From the NCBI GenBank assembly GCA_023145315.1, contig JAGLEA010000035.1:1-11710 (forward strand): a stretch of 11,710 nt of DNA. The letters are read 5' to 3'. Under the pieces are notes generated by a model. It saw nothing but the letters and a program-made list of their open reading frames with translations. It did not search any database and was not told where the DNA came from. The translations under genes and the position numbers were made by a program. This document shows positions 1-6,295 of this stretch, one piece after another. How positions within the stretch are numbered: the stretch's first letter is position 1; each line of letters begins with the position of its first letter. This DNA comes from Psychrilyobacter sp. (GTDB lineage Bacteria > Fusobacteriota > Fusobacteriia > Fusobacteriales > Fusobacteriaceae).

Positions 1-164
1 CCTTTGAACATCATATGTTCTAATAGATGAGATACACCATATTCATCTTTTTTCTCATGCTTTGCACCTGTTCCTATGAAAATTCCTATAGTTACAGATT
101 GTAGCTCTTTTATTTTATCAAAAAAAACAGGAATTCCATTTTTTAATTTTTTTTCAACTCTCAT
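1..164 (-). CDS. M16 family zinc metallopeptidase, N-terminal fragment (cut by window edge)
   Basis: The first 54 codons of a protein of the pitrilysin/insulinase (M16) peptidase family are visible; the rest lies before base 1. The reading frame begins at ATG 164-162, preceded by a GGGAG ribosome binding site at about 170-174. The fragment has the usual M16 opening: a short strand with a Leu-Lys-Asn-Gly-Ile-Pro turn, a Gly-Thr-Gly-Ala segment near residue 31, then the inverted zinc motif His46-x-x-Glu49-His50. In this family the two His residues bind zinc and the Glu is the catalytic base. It starts 22 bases after the lptG stop, so it is probably the last visible gene of the rlmI-cvpA-lptF-lptG operon. 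No signal peptide is evident at the N-terminus, which fits the cytoplasmic processing-protease-like (YmxG/PqqL) branch. Substrate cannot be told from this fragment. Confidence 0.85.
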   Translation of the reverse strand, partial: MRVEKKLKNGIPVFFDKIKELQSVTIGIFIGTGAKHEKKDEYGVSHLLEHMMFK

Positions 165-186
165 AGATCTCCCTTTTATATACTTA

Positions 187-1263
187 TTAATATTCTGATT
201 TATTTATTACGACTATTCCTAATATTAAATATAGAATATTCGGTATCCAAGCTCCTAATAATGGTGTCATCATACCACCCATAGACACTGCTTCAAAACT
301 TGACTGAACTAGATAGTAACCATATCCTAGACCTATACTAAGTGCTATATTTAATGCTGAAGATCCCCTTACATATCTACTTCCTAGGGATAATCCCAAT
401 ATACCGAGTAATATTGCAGAAAAAGGATAAGCAACCCTTTTATGAAATTCTACCTCAAACTCCTTTGATTCTCCACCTGTTTTTCGAAGGAGAATAGCAA
501 CATCTTTAAGTTCTTTCAAACTTAGTTCCTCTTTTCGGTATTTAGGAGTTAAAAACAATTTAGGTTCATCTTTTAAATCTTTATTTTTATAGACTTCATG
601 AAAAACAGATTTTTTTTCTTCTATCTGATTTTCCGTAGCTTTATCTAACTCCCAGCTACCACCTTTTGTATATCTCGCATTTTTTGCTACTACTATAGAT
701 TCTATCTTATTGAAATTTTTATTTAGAAGAACTATCATGACTCCCCTAGCTTTATTAGTTTCTCTATTAACATAGTCAAAATGATAGATATATTCTCCAT
801 CCCCTCTAAGGTATACATCTCTTTTTTCTACTGGGATCTTATCTTCATCTAACTGATTTTTTCTCTTTAACTCACGAGCTATTTTTTCACCTTTAGGCTG
901 AAGACTGTTACTCATATAAAATACACCTATAGCTAGAATAAATGTTATAACTATTGGATATAATGCTATTCTTTTGAAACTTATTCCAGATGTTTTTAAC
1001 GCTATTATCTCTAAACTACTTGCCATCTTATTAGATGTGATTAATCCTCCTAAAAGAGCCGCAAGCGGTGCTATTTGAACTATTATATTGGGAATACCTG
1101 CTCCCATATATTTAGCTCCCTCTAACATGGTAAGACGACCTGAGGTAACATAGTTTATAACCTTAAATATTTGAGCTAATATAAAAATACCTACAAAGGC
1201 AACTAAAGAAAGAAGTACAGCTTTTATAAATTTCATTACTATATAACGATCGATCTTTTTCAT
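187..1263 (-). CDS. lptG: LPS export permease LptG (YjgP/YjgQ family)
   Basis: This 358-residue inner membrane protein belongs to the YjgP/YjgQ family. With LptF and the ATPase LptB it forms the ABC transporter that extracts lipopolysaccharide from the inner membrane. Membrane segments are visible near residues 12-36, 57-78 and 102-121. A soluble region of about 150 residues follows, the expected periplasmic beta-jellyroll, and three further membrane segments fill the last 85 residues. The motif Ser-Leu-Glu-Ile-Ile-Ala-Leu-Lys-Thr-Ser-Gly after the second membrane segment is typical of the family's coupling region. The ATG (1263-1261) overlaps the TAA of the upstream paralogue by one base and has a strong GGAGGGG site inside that gene, so the two are translationally coupled. 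I assign LptG rather than LptF from gene order (second of the pair) and the C-terminal pattern; the two are hard to separate by eye. The lptA, lptB and lptC genes are not in the window. Confidence 0.85.
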   Translation of the reverse strand: MKKIDRYIVMKFIKAVLLSLVAFVGIFILAQIFKVINYVTSGRLTMLEGAKYMGAGIPNIIVQIAPLAALLGGLITSNKMASSLEIIALKTSGISFKRIALYPIVITFILAIGVFYMSNSLQPKGEKIARELKRKNQLDEDKIPVEKRDVYLRGDGEYIYHFDYVNRETNKARGVMIVLLNKNFNKIESIVVAKNARYTKGGSWELDKATENQIEEKKSVFHEVYKNKDLKDEPKLFLTPKYRKEELSLKELKDVAILLRKTGGESKEFEVEFHKRVAYPFSAILLGILGLSLGSRYVRGSSALNIALSIGLGYGYYLVQSSFEAVSMGGMMTPLLGAWIPNILYLILGIVVINKSEY

Positions 1264-2354
1264 TAGCCCCTCCTCACTTTTCGAGCGTACATAACTCCCG
1301 TAAGAACAGCAAGTAATATATTAGGAATCCATATTCCAAGGATTGGAGTTACCATTCCTTTTCCTGATAATACAATTCCCACATTAAATAGAGTAATATA
1401 TAGGAATACTACTCCCATACTCAATCCATAACTAACACTTTTTCCACTTCTATGATGTCCTAAAGAAAATAAAACTCCTAAAACTCCTAAAAATATTGAT
1501 GAAAACGGTGCTGCTAGTTTTTTTTGTAATTCAACTCTGTATGGAAGAATTTTCTCTGGTTCCTCATTTTTTGATTTTAATTCTTTTATATTTTTTAAAA
1601 GCATCTTTACCGACATGGTATCTATAGCTTTTATAGATATATCCATATCAGATATTAGATCTCCTAATGGATGAACTTGACTTTTGAAACTACCTCTCAG
1701 TTTTTCCTTTCCTAATTCATCCAGTTGATAAAATGATGCATCTTTCAAAGTCATAGCACCATCACCCCAAGTTGTTGACTTAGATAAAAGAACACTAGGG
1801 TATTCACTATCGTTATTTTTTTGGAATACAACAACATTATTTGCTTGATTAGTTTTAGGATCTAAAGTATTTATGTAGATACTATATCCACCTATATTTT
1901 CCAAAAATGTTTTCTCTGTTAATTGGAAAGCTGGTGTTTCTGTCGCTATCTCAGCTGCCAACCTTTGAGCTCTTATAAATGATTCTGGTATTATTTTTTC
2001 TTGTAGAAAAATAGTTAATACAAAAATACCTATAGACATAAAAAATGGAACTTTTAATATTTTATTCAAACTCATTCCAATAGAAACCATAGCAACACTT
2101 TCACTTGTAGAAGTTAATTTATTATATGTGATCATGACTCCTAAGAAAAAACCTATAGGTATAGTCTGAGATAAAATAGGCGGTATATAATAAGTTAATA
2201 GGTGGAGCATCTCTAATGCCGGAACCTTTTTTACCAGTATACTTTCCATCATCTTTACCATAAGCTCTATTAAAAATACAAAAGTAAATAAACTTATTCC
2301 AAATATAATTGGCATTTTCAATTGTTTAAATAAATATTTATATATTATTTTCAT
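1263..2354 (-). CDS. lptF: LPS export permease LptF (YjgP/YjgQ family)
   Basis: This 363-residue paralogue of the downstream lptG product is the presumed second membrane half of the LptB2FG lipopolysaccharide extractor. It shows the same plan: membrane segments around residues 13-35, 58-78 and 100-118, a periplasmic beta-rich domain of about 150 residues, then three C-terminal membrane helices. The stretch Pro-Ile-Gly-Phe-Phe-Leu-Gly after helix 2, followed by Ser-Glu-Ser-Val-Ala-Met, resembles the LptF version of the coupling region. Length is normal for the family. The start ATG (2354-2352) lies nine bases after the cvpA stop with an AAGGGG ribosome binding site in that gap. The presence of both LptF and LptG is the best evidence in the window that the organism has an outer membrane. 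The F/G assignment rests on order and motif style. Confidence 0.85.
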   Translation of the reverse strand: MKIIYKYLFKQLKMPIIFGISLFTFVFLIELMVKMMESILVKKVPALEMLHLLTYYIPPILSQTIPIGFFLGVMITYNKLTSTSESVAMVSIGMSLNKILKVPFFMSIGIFVLTIFLQEKIIPESFIRAQRLAAEIATETPAFQLTEKTFLENIGGYSIYINTLDPKTNQANNVVVFQKNNDSEYPSVLLSKSTTWGDGAMTLKDASFYQLDELGKEKLRGSFKSQVHPLGDLISDMDISIKAIDTMSVKMLLKNIKELKSKNEEPEKILPYRVELQKKLAAPFSSIFLGVLGVLFSLGHHRSGKSVSYGLSMGVVFLYITLFNVGIVLSGKGMVTPILGIWIPNILLAVLTGVMYARKVRRG

Positions 2355-2363
2355 AAATTCCCC

Positions 2364-2912
2364 TTAATTAGACATATATTTTTCGATTTGTTTCTCTATA
2401 TTTTTTTTATAATTAAGCTCACCTAATTTTTCATTTACTACACTTGGATAATAACTTTCCATCTTATCAACATTAGTTAAGAAGTAATGATTAACTTTAC
2501 TATCTTCAGAGTAATGTTTAAATTCAGGAATTATAGAGAAAAGTAGGTTAGTAAAAACTAAAAATACAAAAGATATGAACAAACCTCTTATAGCACCAAA
2601 TACTCCACCTAATACTGAATCCATATTTCCTCTCAGCATTCTAGGAAGTATTTTTCTTAAGATAGATAATATTATTGCACTTACCATATATAGCAAAACT
2701 AAAATACCTGCATAAACTAGATAATATAATATTTCCTCATTTAACTTTATTTTTTCTTTAAAAATATTAAAAATAAAAGGTGTCCATTTTTTAGATACTA
2801 CAACTATAAATACTAGTGTAAATAACGATAAAACTTCAAAGAAAAAACCTTTTTTTAACCCTAATAAAATCGATAAAACCATTATAACAGCAACTATTAT
2901 ATCTATATACAT
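2364..2912 (-). CDS. cvpA: CvpA family integral membrane protein
   Basis: This 182-residue protein has four predicted membrane segments (about residues 3-19, 26-41, 60-85 and 99-127), a conserved Gly-Leu-Lys-Lys-Gly-Phe-Phe turn after helix 1 and a Gly-Gly-Val-Phe-Gly-Ala-Ile-Arg-Gly-Leu segment leading into helix 4. These are hallmarks of the colicin V production protein family (CvpA). The tail of about 55 residues is soluble and charged. The molecular function of CvpA proteins is poorly defined; in enterobacteria they affect colicin V export and envelope resistance to bile and deoxycholate. The gene starts nine bases after the rlmI stop, with a GGAGGG site overlapping the end of that gene, and ends nine bases before lptF. 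Its place in front of lptF-lptG fits an envelope role, but that link is inference from neighbourhood. Confidence 0.85.
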   Translation of the reverse strand: MYIDIIVAVIMVLSILLGLKKGFFFEVLSLFTLVFIVVVSKKWTPFIFNIFKEKIKLNEEILYYLVYAGILVLLYMVSAIILSILRKILPRMLRGNMDSVLGGVFGAIRGLFISFVFLVFTNLLFSIIPEFKHYSEDSKVNHYFLTNVDKMESYYPSVVNEKLGELNYKKNIEKQIEKYMSN

Positions 2913-2921
2913 AATTCCCTC

Positions 2922-4103
2922 CTATCTTTCAACAACTCTAACCCATAGAGCTTTCAAATATAACGTCTCTGGTATATGCAATATCCATGGATGATCTGTA
3001 GGTTGATAATTAACTCCTATAACTTCTAAAGCCATACCATTTTTAGAAGCTGCCATCTTAGTAACTTCTATCAAATCTTGTAGCGACATGTGGTAAGCAC
3101 AAGTTACTACTCCTAATATTCCTCCTGTTTCCATCATTCTAAAACTATCTACACAAAGTTTGTAGAAGAAGTCTCTTCCTCTTTGAATATCTATTTTTTT
3201 CTTTATTAGAGATGGGGGATCTAGTGTAATCACATCATATTTTTCTCCCCTATTAGCTAAAGTTTTTAAGATAGAAAATGCATCACCTTCTACCACTTCA
3301 AATTTATTAGTAAACCCATTTAACTCATAATTTTCTAAACACAACTCTAATGCATGGGGATTTTTATCTACTGCCACTACTTTTTTACATCCTTCTTTCA
3401 TAGCTGCTACAGAGAATCCACCACTTGATGAAAATACATCTAAAAATCGTGTGTCAGAGTTTAAAAATGGTCTAATAAATTTTCTAGAATCTCTTTGATC
3501 TAAGAAAAATCCAGTTTTCTGACCATCAATAATATCCACAGTATATTTAAGCCCGTTGTCTTCCATTATAATTCTATCAGGTATATCACCATATATAATT
3601 CCTGTTTTTTGCTCTACTCCTTCATGAGTTCTATTTTCTACATCACTTCTTTCATAGATTCCTTTTGGCTTAAGTACTTTTTTCAGTGCATTTATAATCT
3701 CTTGACGAAATATTTCTATTCCAGAATTTCTAAATTGTACTGCTAAGTATTTGTCAAATTTATCAACTATAAGCCCAGGTAATCCATCTGCCTCTGAAAA
3801 AAACACTCTGATACAATTTGTTTCTTTATTTAAATATCTCCTCTTTTCATAAGCAACTTTAATCTTATTTAATATAAATTTTTTATCTATCTCTTCCTCT
3901 TTTGTAGTTAATATACGGACTAAAGATTTTGTATTTTCTACAATATATCCTCTACCTATGAAAGTTAGATCTTCAGAACATACATCTACTATATCTCCAG
4001 TTTTAATAGGCCCCATTATATTTTTTATTTCATCTTTGAATACATTAGGATAAAAATTTTGAATTTTCTTCTCTTTTCCTTTATTTAAAATTATTCTAGT
4101 CAT
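2922..4103 (-). CDS. rlmI: Class I SAM-dependent rRNA methyltransferase, RlmI-like (23S rRNA cytosine-C5)
   Basis: The 393-residue product has the RlmI/RlmK-type layout: a small PUA-like RNA-binding domain (residues 1-75), a linker beta domain containing Glu-Ala-Asp-Gly-Leu-Pro-Gly-Leu (104-111), and a Rossmann methyltransferase domain. In the last, residues 222-230 (Asp-Val-Phe-Ser-Ser-Ser-Gly-Gly-Phe) form the SAM loop, Asp246 is the likely ribose-binding acid, Asp-Pro-Pro (295-297) is motif IV, and Cys335 in Val-Val-Thr-Cys is the likely catalytic cysteine of motif VI. E. coli RlmI methylates C5 of C1962 in 23S rRNA; the same target is inferred here. Start ATG at 4103 has an AAGGAGAT site. 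An extended -10 (TG-T-TATAAT, 4150-4142) sits about 40 bases upstream. It appears to head an operon with cvpA, lptF, lptG and the M16 peptidase. The exact target base is not certain from sequence. Confidence 0.82.
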   Translation of the reverse strand: MTRIILNKGKEKKIQNFYPNVFKDEIKNIMGPIKTGDIVDVCSEDLTFIGRGYIVENTKSLVRILTTKEEEIDKKFILNKIKVAYEKRRYLNKETNCIRVFFSEADGLPGLIVDKFDKYLAVQFRNSGIEIFRQEIINALKKVLKPKGIYERSDVENRTHEGVEQKTGIIYGDIPDRIIMEDNGLKYTVDIIDGQKTGFFLDQRDSRKFIRPFLNSDTRFLDVFSSSGGFSVAAMKEGCKKVVAVDKNPHALELCLENYELNGFTNKFEVVEGDAFSILKTLANRGEKYDVITLDPPSLIKKKIDIQRGRDFFYKLCVDSFRMMETGGILGVVTCAYHMSLQDLIEVTKMAASKNGMALEVIGVNYQPTDHPWILHIPETLYLKALWVRVVER

Positions 4104-4141
4104 CTCTATCTCCTTGCTACCTTATTTTTATTATGCCTTTA

Positions 4142-4150
4142 ATTATAACA
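4142..4150 (-). promoter_or_regulatory. Extended -10 promoter element for the rlmI operon
   Basis: On the minus strand TGTTATAAT reads as an extended -10 (TG-n-TATAAT, a perfect hexamer). The start site would fall near 4135, about 30 bases before the rlmI ATG. No good -35 is seen at normal spacing, which is common for extended -10 promoters. It means the rlmI operon may be transcribed independently of the small acidic-peptide gene upstream. Confidence 0.55.
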
Positions 4151-4190
4151 TAAATTAACTTTATAATTTTCACTAATTAGAAAAAAACTC

Positions 4191-4331
4191 CTACTCATCG
4201 TCATCTAATATATCATATAGAATTACGTCGTCCAATATATCATCATTATCTGATCCTGATCCACCACTTCCACCGCCAAACATATTTACTAGTATGACGA
4301 TTACAACTATTATAATAATTATTGTTAGCAT
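4191..4331 (-). CDS. Small membrane-anchored acidic protein, 46 aa, unknown function
   Basis: A 46-codon ORF starting at ATG 4331 with a near-perfect AGGAGGG ribosome binding site seven bases or less upstream, and ending in TAG at 4191. Residues 2-17 are an almost pure Ile/Val/Leu segment, long enough for a short membrane helix. Residues 19-27 are a flexible Gly/Ser linker. Residues 28-46 are strongly acidic (ten Asp/Glu) and contain a near-repeat, Asp-Ile-Leu-Asp-Asp and Asp-Ile-Leu-Asp-Asp-Asp. The three-part design (anchor, linker, acidic tail), the strong ribosome binding site and the otherwise unexplained space argue that it is a real gene. I do not recognise a family. It lies between the tRNA gene and rlmI on the same strand as rlmI. 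A T-run follows its stop, but no clear terminator hairpin. Confidence 0.7.
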   Translation of the reverse strand: MLTIIIIIVVIVILVNMFGGGSGGSGSDNDDILDDVILYDILDDDE

Positions 4332-4392
4332 CTTCCCTCCTACTTTTTTATGCTTCTATTTTATTTGTTTGATTTTTATTTTATTCCCATAA

Positions 4393-4412
4393 TACAATAT
4401 AGTTATATTGTA
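4393..4412. promoter_or_regulatory. Perfect 9-bp inverted repeat, possible operator
   Basis: Arms TACAATATA (4393-4401) and TATATTGTA (4404-4412) are perfect inverted repeats around a two-base centre, the geometry of a dimeric regulator's binding site. It lies 62 bases upstream of the small acidic-protein start and about 64 bases upstream of the tRNA -10 on the other strand. On the minus strand it overlaps plausible -10 sequences (TATATT, TATTAT). It has no T-tail on either side, so it is not a terminator. AT-rich dyads can arise by chance in such DNA. Confidence 0.4.
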
Positions 4413-4475
4413 CACTATGTTTACATTATTTAGATGAAATACCTGTTTCCTCTTTATTTTTTTTCAATAATAAGA

Positions 4476-4481
4476 TATAAT
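4476..4481 (+). promoter_or_regulatory. -10 element of the tRNA-Arg promoter
   Basis: A perfect TATAAT ends eight bases before the first base of the mature tRNA, so transcription would start at or within a base or two of the tRNA itself. The -35 region at 17-base spacing (TTTATT, 4453-4458) is weak. It is the only obvious plus-strand promoter here. Confidence 0.6.
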
Positions 4482-4489
4482 AGTTTTAC

Positions 4490-4566
4490 GACTCTGTAGC
4501 TCAGCTGGATAGAGCAGCTCCCTCCTAAGGAGCAGGCCATGCGTTCGAATCGCGTCAGGGTCACCA
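4490..4566 (+). tRNA. tRNA-Arg, anticodon CCU
   Basis: A full 77-base cloverleaf folds by eye. The acceptor stem is GACTCTG (4490-4496) with CAGGGTC (4556-4562), one G-U pair. The D stem is GCTC with GAGC, the anticodon stem GCTCC with GGAGC, and the T stem ATGCG with CGCGT around the loop TTCGAAT. The seven-base anticodon loop CTCCTAA puts CCT at 4524-4526, which reads AGG arginine codons. The CCA end is encoded (4564-4566). It is the only gene on the plus strand, converging on rseP, and ends just before a shared terminator. Confidence 0.97.
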
Positions 4567-4567
4567 T

Positions 4568-4608
4568 AAAAAAAGAAGTTGATATTTTATAAATCAACTT
4601 CTTTTTTT
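4568..4608. terminator. Bidirectional intrinsic terminator between tRNA-Arg and rseP
   Basis: A perfect stem AAAAAAAGAAGTTGAT (4568-4583) with ATCAACTTCTTTTTTT (4593-4608) closes a nine-base loop. The A-run and T-run make it work both ways: it follows the tRNA CCA by one base on the plus strand and the rseP stop (4610-4612) by one base on the minus strand. It marks the end of the uppS-to-rseP operon. Confidence 0.9.
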
Positions 4609-4609
4609 A

Positions 4610-5629
4610 TTATCTTTTAAAGATGTTTAGGATGTCATTTGATGTTATTAAAATAATTAATCCAAATAATATTATCATCCCAACCATATGAAATTTCTCT
4701 TCAAATCTCTTATTTATTTTTATTCCAATAGCTTCTAATAAAATAAATATTATCCTACCGCCGTCTAATGCTGGAAACGGTATTAGATTAAAGAATCCTA
4801 TATTTATAGACAATAATGCCGTCAACCAAAGTAGTAATCCTATACCTCCTTGACTTACATTACTAACTATTTTCACCATTCCCACAGGACCTGCTATCTC
4901 TTTAGGATTTACTTTTCCTGTTACTAGCTGTTCAAATCCAGATATGATTGTAGTAAATAATTCTTTATAGATAACTACAGATGCTTTTATCCCTTCTATA
5001 AATCCATATTTTACTACACTATATTTAGGAGTTATTCCGATTAAGTAATCCTTCCTTTCCTCGTTATAGGTTAGTTTTACATCTTTTTCCATTACCTTAT
5101 TATCTCTAAGAATCTTAAATCTCATTGTTTCACTATCTATTTCACTATTTACCCTTTGGATATCTTCCCATGTTTTAATTTTACGGCCATCTATTTCTAA
5201 TATTTCATCATTTGTTTTTAATACGCTATATGAATTACTTTCCTCAAACACTTGAGATATAATAGGTTTATTACTAACTTCTACTTTCCCATTGTATATA
5301 GTATTTCCAAAAACTAATATATAAGCAAATATAAAGTTCATCACTACACCAGCAATTAATACAGAAAATCTTGCAAATTTAGATTTACTATTAAATCCAT
5401 CTTCTACAACAGAATCTACTTCCATTCCTTTTATATTTACAAATCCACCCATGGGTATTGCCCTAATAGAATATTTGGTTTCTTTCCCTTGACGGCTATA
5501 CAATATAGGCCCCATCCCTATAGCAAACTCCTCTACTGGTATCTTAAAATATCTGGCTGTAAAAAAATGTCCCATCTCGTGGACTAAAATTATAACTCCT
5601 AATATTAGTAGTGTTAATATTATATTCAT
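4610..5629 (-). CDS. rseP: RseP/RasP-type site-2 intramembrane zinc metalloprotease
   Basis: The 339-residue membrane protein has the zinc motif His17-Glu-Met-Gly-His21 in its first membrane helix and the third-ligand motif Asn-Leu-Ile-Pro-Phe-Pro-Ala-Leu-Asp-Gly-Gly (281-291, Asp289) near the end, the pair that defines site-2 proteases (M50B). Between them lies a membrane helix around 90-108 and one PDZ-like domain at about 118-200. E. coli RseP (about 450 residues) has two PDZ domains; the shorter single-PDZ form seen here is like that of many Gram-positive and fusobacterial homologues. The family cleaves anti-sigma factors and leftover signal peptides within the membrane; no anti-sigma partner is in the window. 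Start ATG (5629) directly abuts the tmk TAG and has a GAGGAG site inside tmk. It is the last gene of the operon. Confidence 0.92.
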   Translation of the reverse strand: MNIILTLLILGVIILVHEMGHFFTARYFKIPVEEFAIGMGPILYSRQGKETKYSIRAIPMGGFVNIKGMEVDSVVEDGFNSKSKFARFSVLIAGVVMNFIFAYILVFGNTIYNGKVEVSNKPIISQVFEESNSYSVLKTNDEILEIDGRKIKTWEDIQRVNSEIDSETMRFKILRDNKVMEKDVKLTYNEERKDYLIGITPKYSVVKYGFIEGIKASVVIYKELFTTIISGFEQLVTGKVNPKEIAGPVGMVKIVSNVSQGGIGLLLWLTALLSINIGFFNLIPFPALDGGRIIFILLEAIGIKINKRFEEKFHMVGMIILFGLIILITSNDILNIFKR

Positions 5630-6295
5630 CTATATCTCCTCACATATTTTATACACTTCACGACCTATCTCTTCAACACTTTTTAATCTTTCTTCTTCTA
5701 CACACATAACTTCATTCCACGAATATTTACTAGCTACATAGCAAGCATTATCATGAGATTTTTTCATATAATCTTTATCATTTTCATGAATATCTTTTTT
5801 GTCTTCACCTGTAATCTTATTTTTTCTATCTTCCATCAATTTAAAAGCCATATCAGTTGGCATATTTAAAAATATAACTTTATTAGGTTTTGGAATCCCC
5901 ATCTTTTCATATTCTAAATCTGCCAACCACTCTAGATAGCTATTTTTCTCATCTTTATTTTCAAATTTAGAAGCTTGGTGAACCATATTAGAAGTTGTGT
6001 ATCTATCTGATATTATAATTCCATCATTATTATAAAACTCCTCCCATATTGTCTTAAATGATGCATATCTATCTACAGCATACATTGTAGATACTGCATA
6101 AATATTTGCCTCTTCTAATCCACCAAAATCACCATTTAAATACATCTTTACAGGTGCTGATGAATCGCTTTCATAGTTTGGAAATGTTATTTTCATTACT
6201 TTTTTTCCCATTTTTTTATATCTTTCATAGAGAAGTTCTGTCTGTGTTTGTTTCCCACTAGAATCAGTTCCCTCTATTACAATTAATTTTCCCAT
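5630..6295 (-). CDS. tmk: Thymidylate (dTMP) kinase
   Basis: The 221-residue product should phosphorylate dTMP to dTDP with ATP. It opens with a P-loop at 9-16 (Gly-Thr-Asp-Ser-Ser-Gly-Lys-Gln) in the Val-Ile-Glu-Gly context of thymidylate kinases, has the Asp-Arg-Tyr motif at 97-99 followed by Ser102 and Gln107 that help bind dTMP, and a Lys-rich lid near 154-170. Gln16 replaces the usual Ser/Thr after the P-loop lysine; I recall such GKQTQ-type P-loops in clostridial-style homologues, but could not check. The ATG at 6295 overlaps the end of dxr by 13 bases and has a GGGGAG site. Insertion of tmk between dxr and rseP differs from the common bacterial order. A related deoxynucleoside monophosphate kinase activity cannot be excluded. 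Confidence 0.85.
   Translation of the reverse strand: MGKLIVIEGTDSSGKQTQTELLYERYKKMGKKVMKITFPNYESDSSAPVKMYLNGDFGGLEEANIYAVSTMYAVDRYASFKTIWEEFYNNDGIIISDRYTTSNMVHQASKFENKDEKNSYLEWLADLEYEKMGIPKPNKVIFLNMPTDMAFKLMEDRKNKITGEDKKDIHENDKDYMKKSHDNACYVASKYSWNEVMCVEEERLKSVEEIGREVYKICEEI

Noticed and set aside
4490..4608. tRNA gene as a possible attachment site of an integrated element
   Set aside because: There is no integrase, no repeat of the tRNA 3' end within the window, and both flanks are housekeeping genes.
4610..5629. rseP as a truncated gene because it is about 100 residues shorter than E. coli RseP
   Set aside because: Both catalytic motifs and the C-terminal membrane part are intact; the shorter length fits the single-PDZ form.
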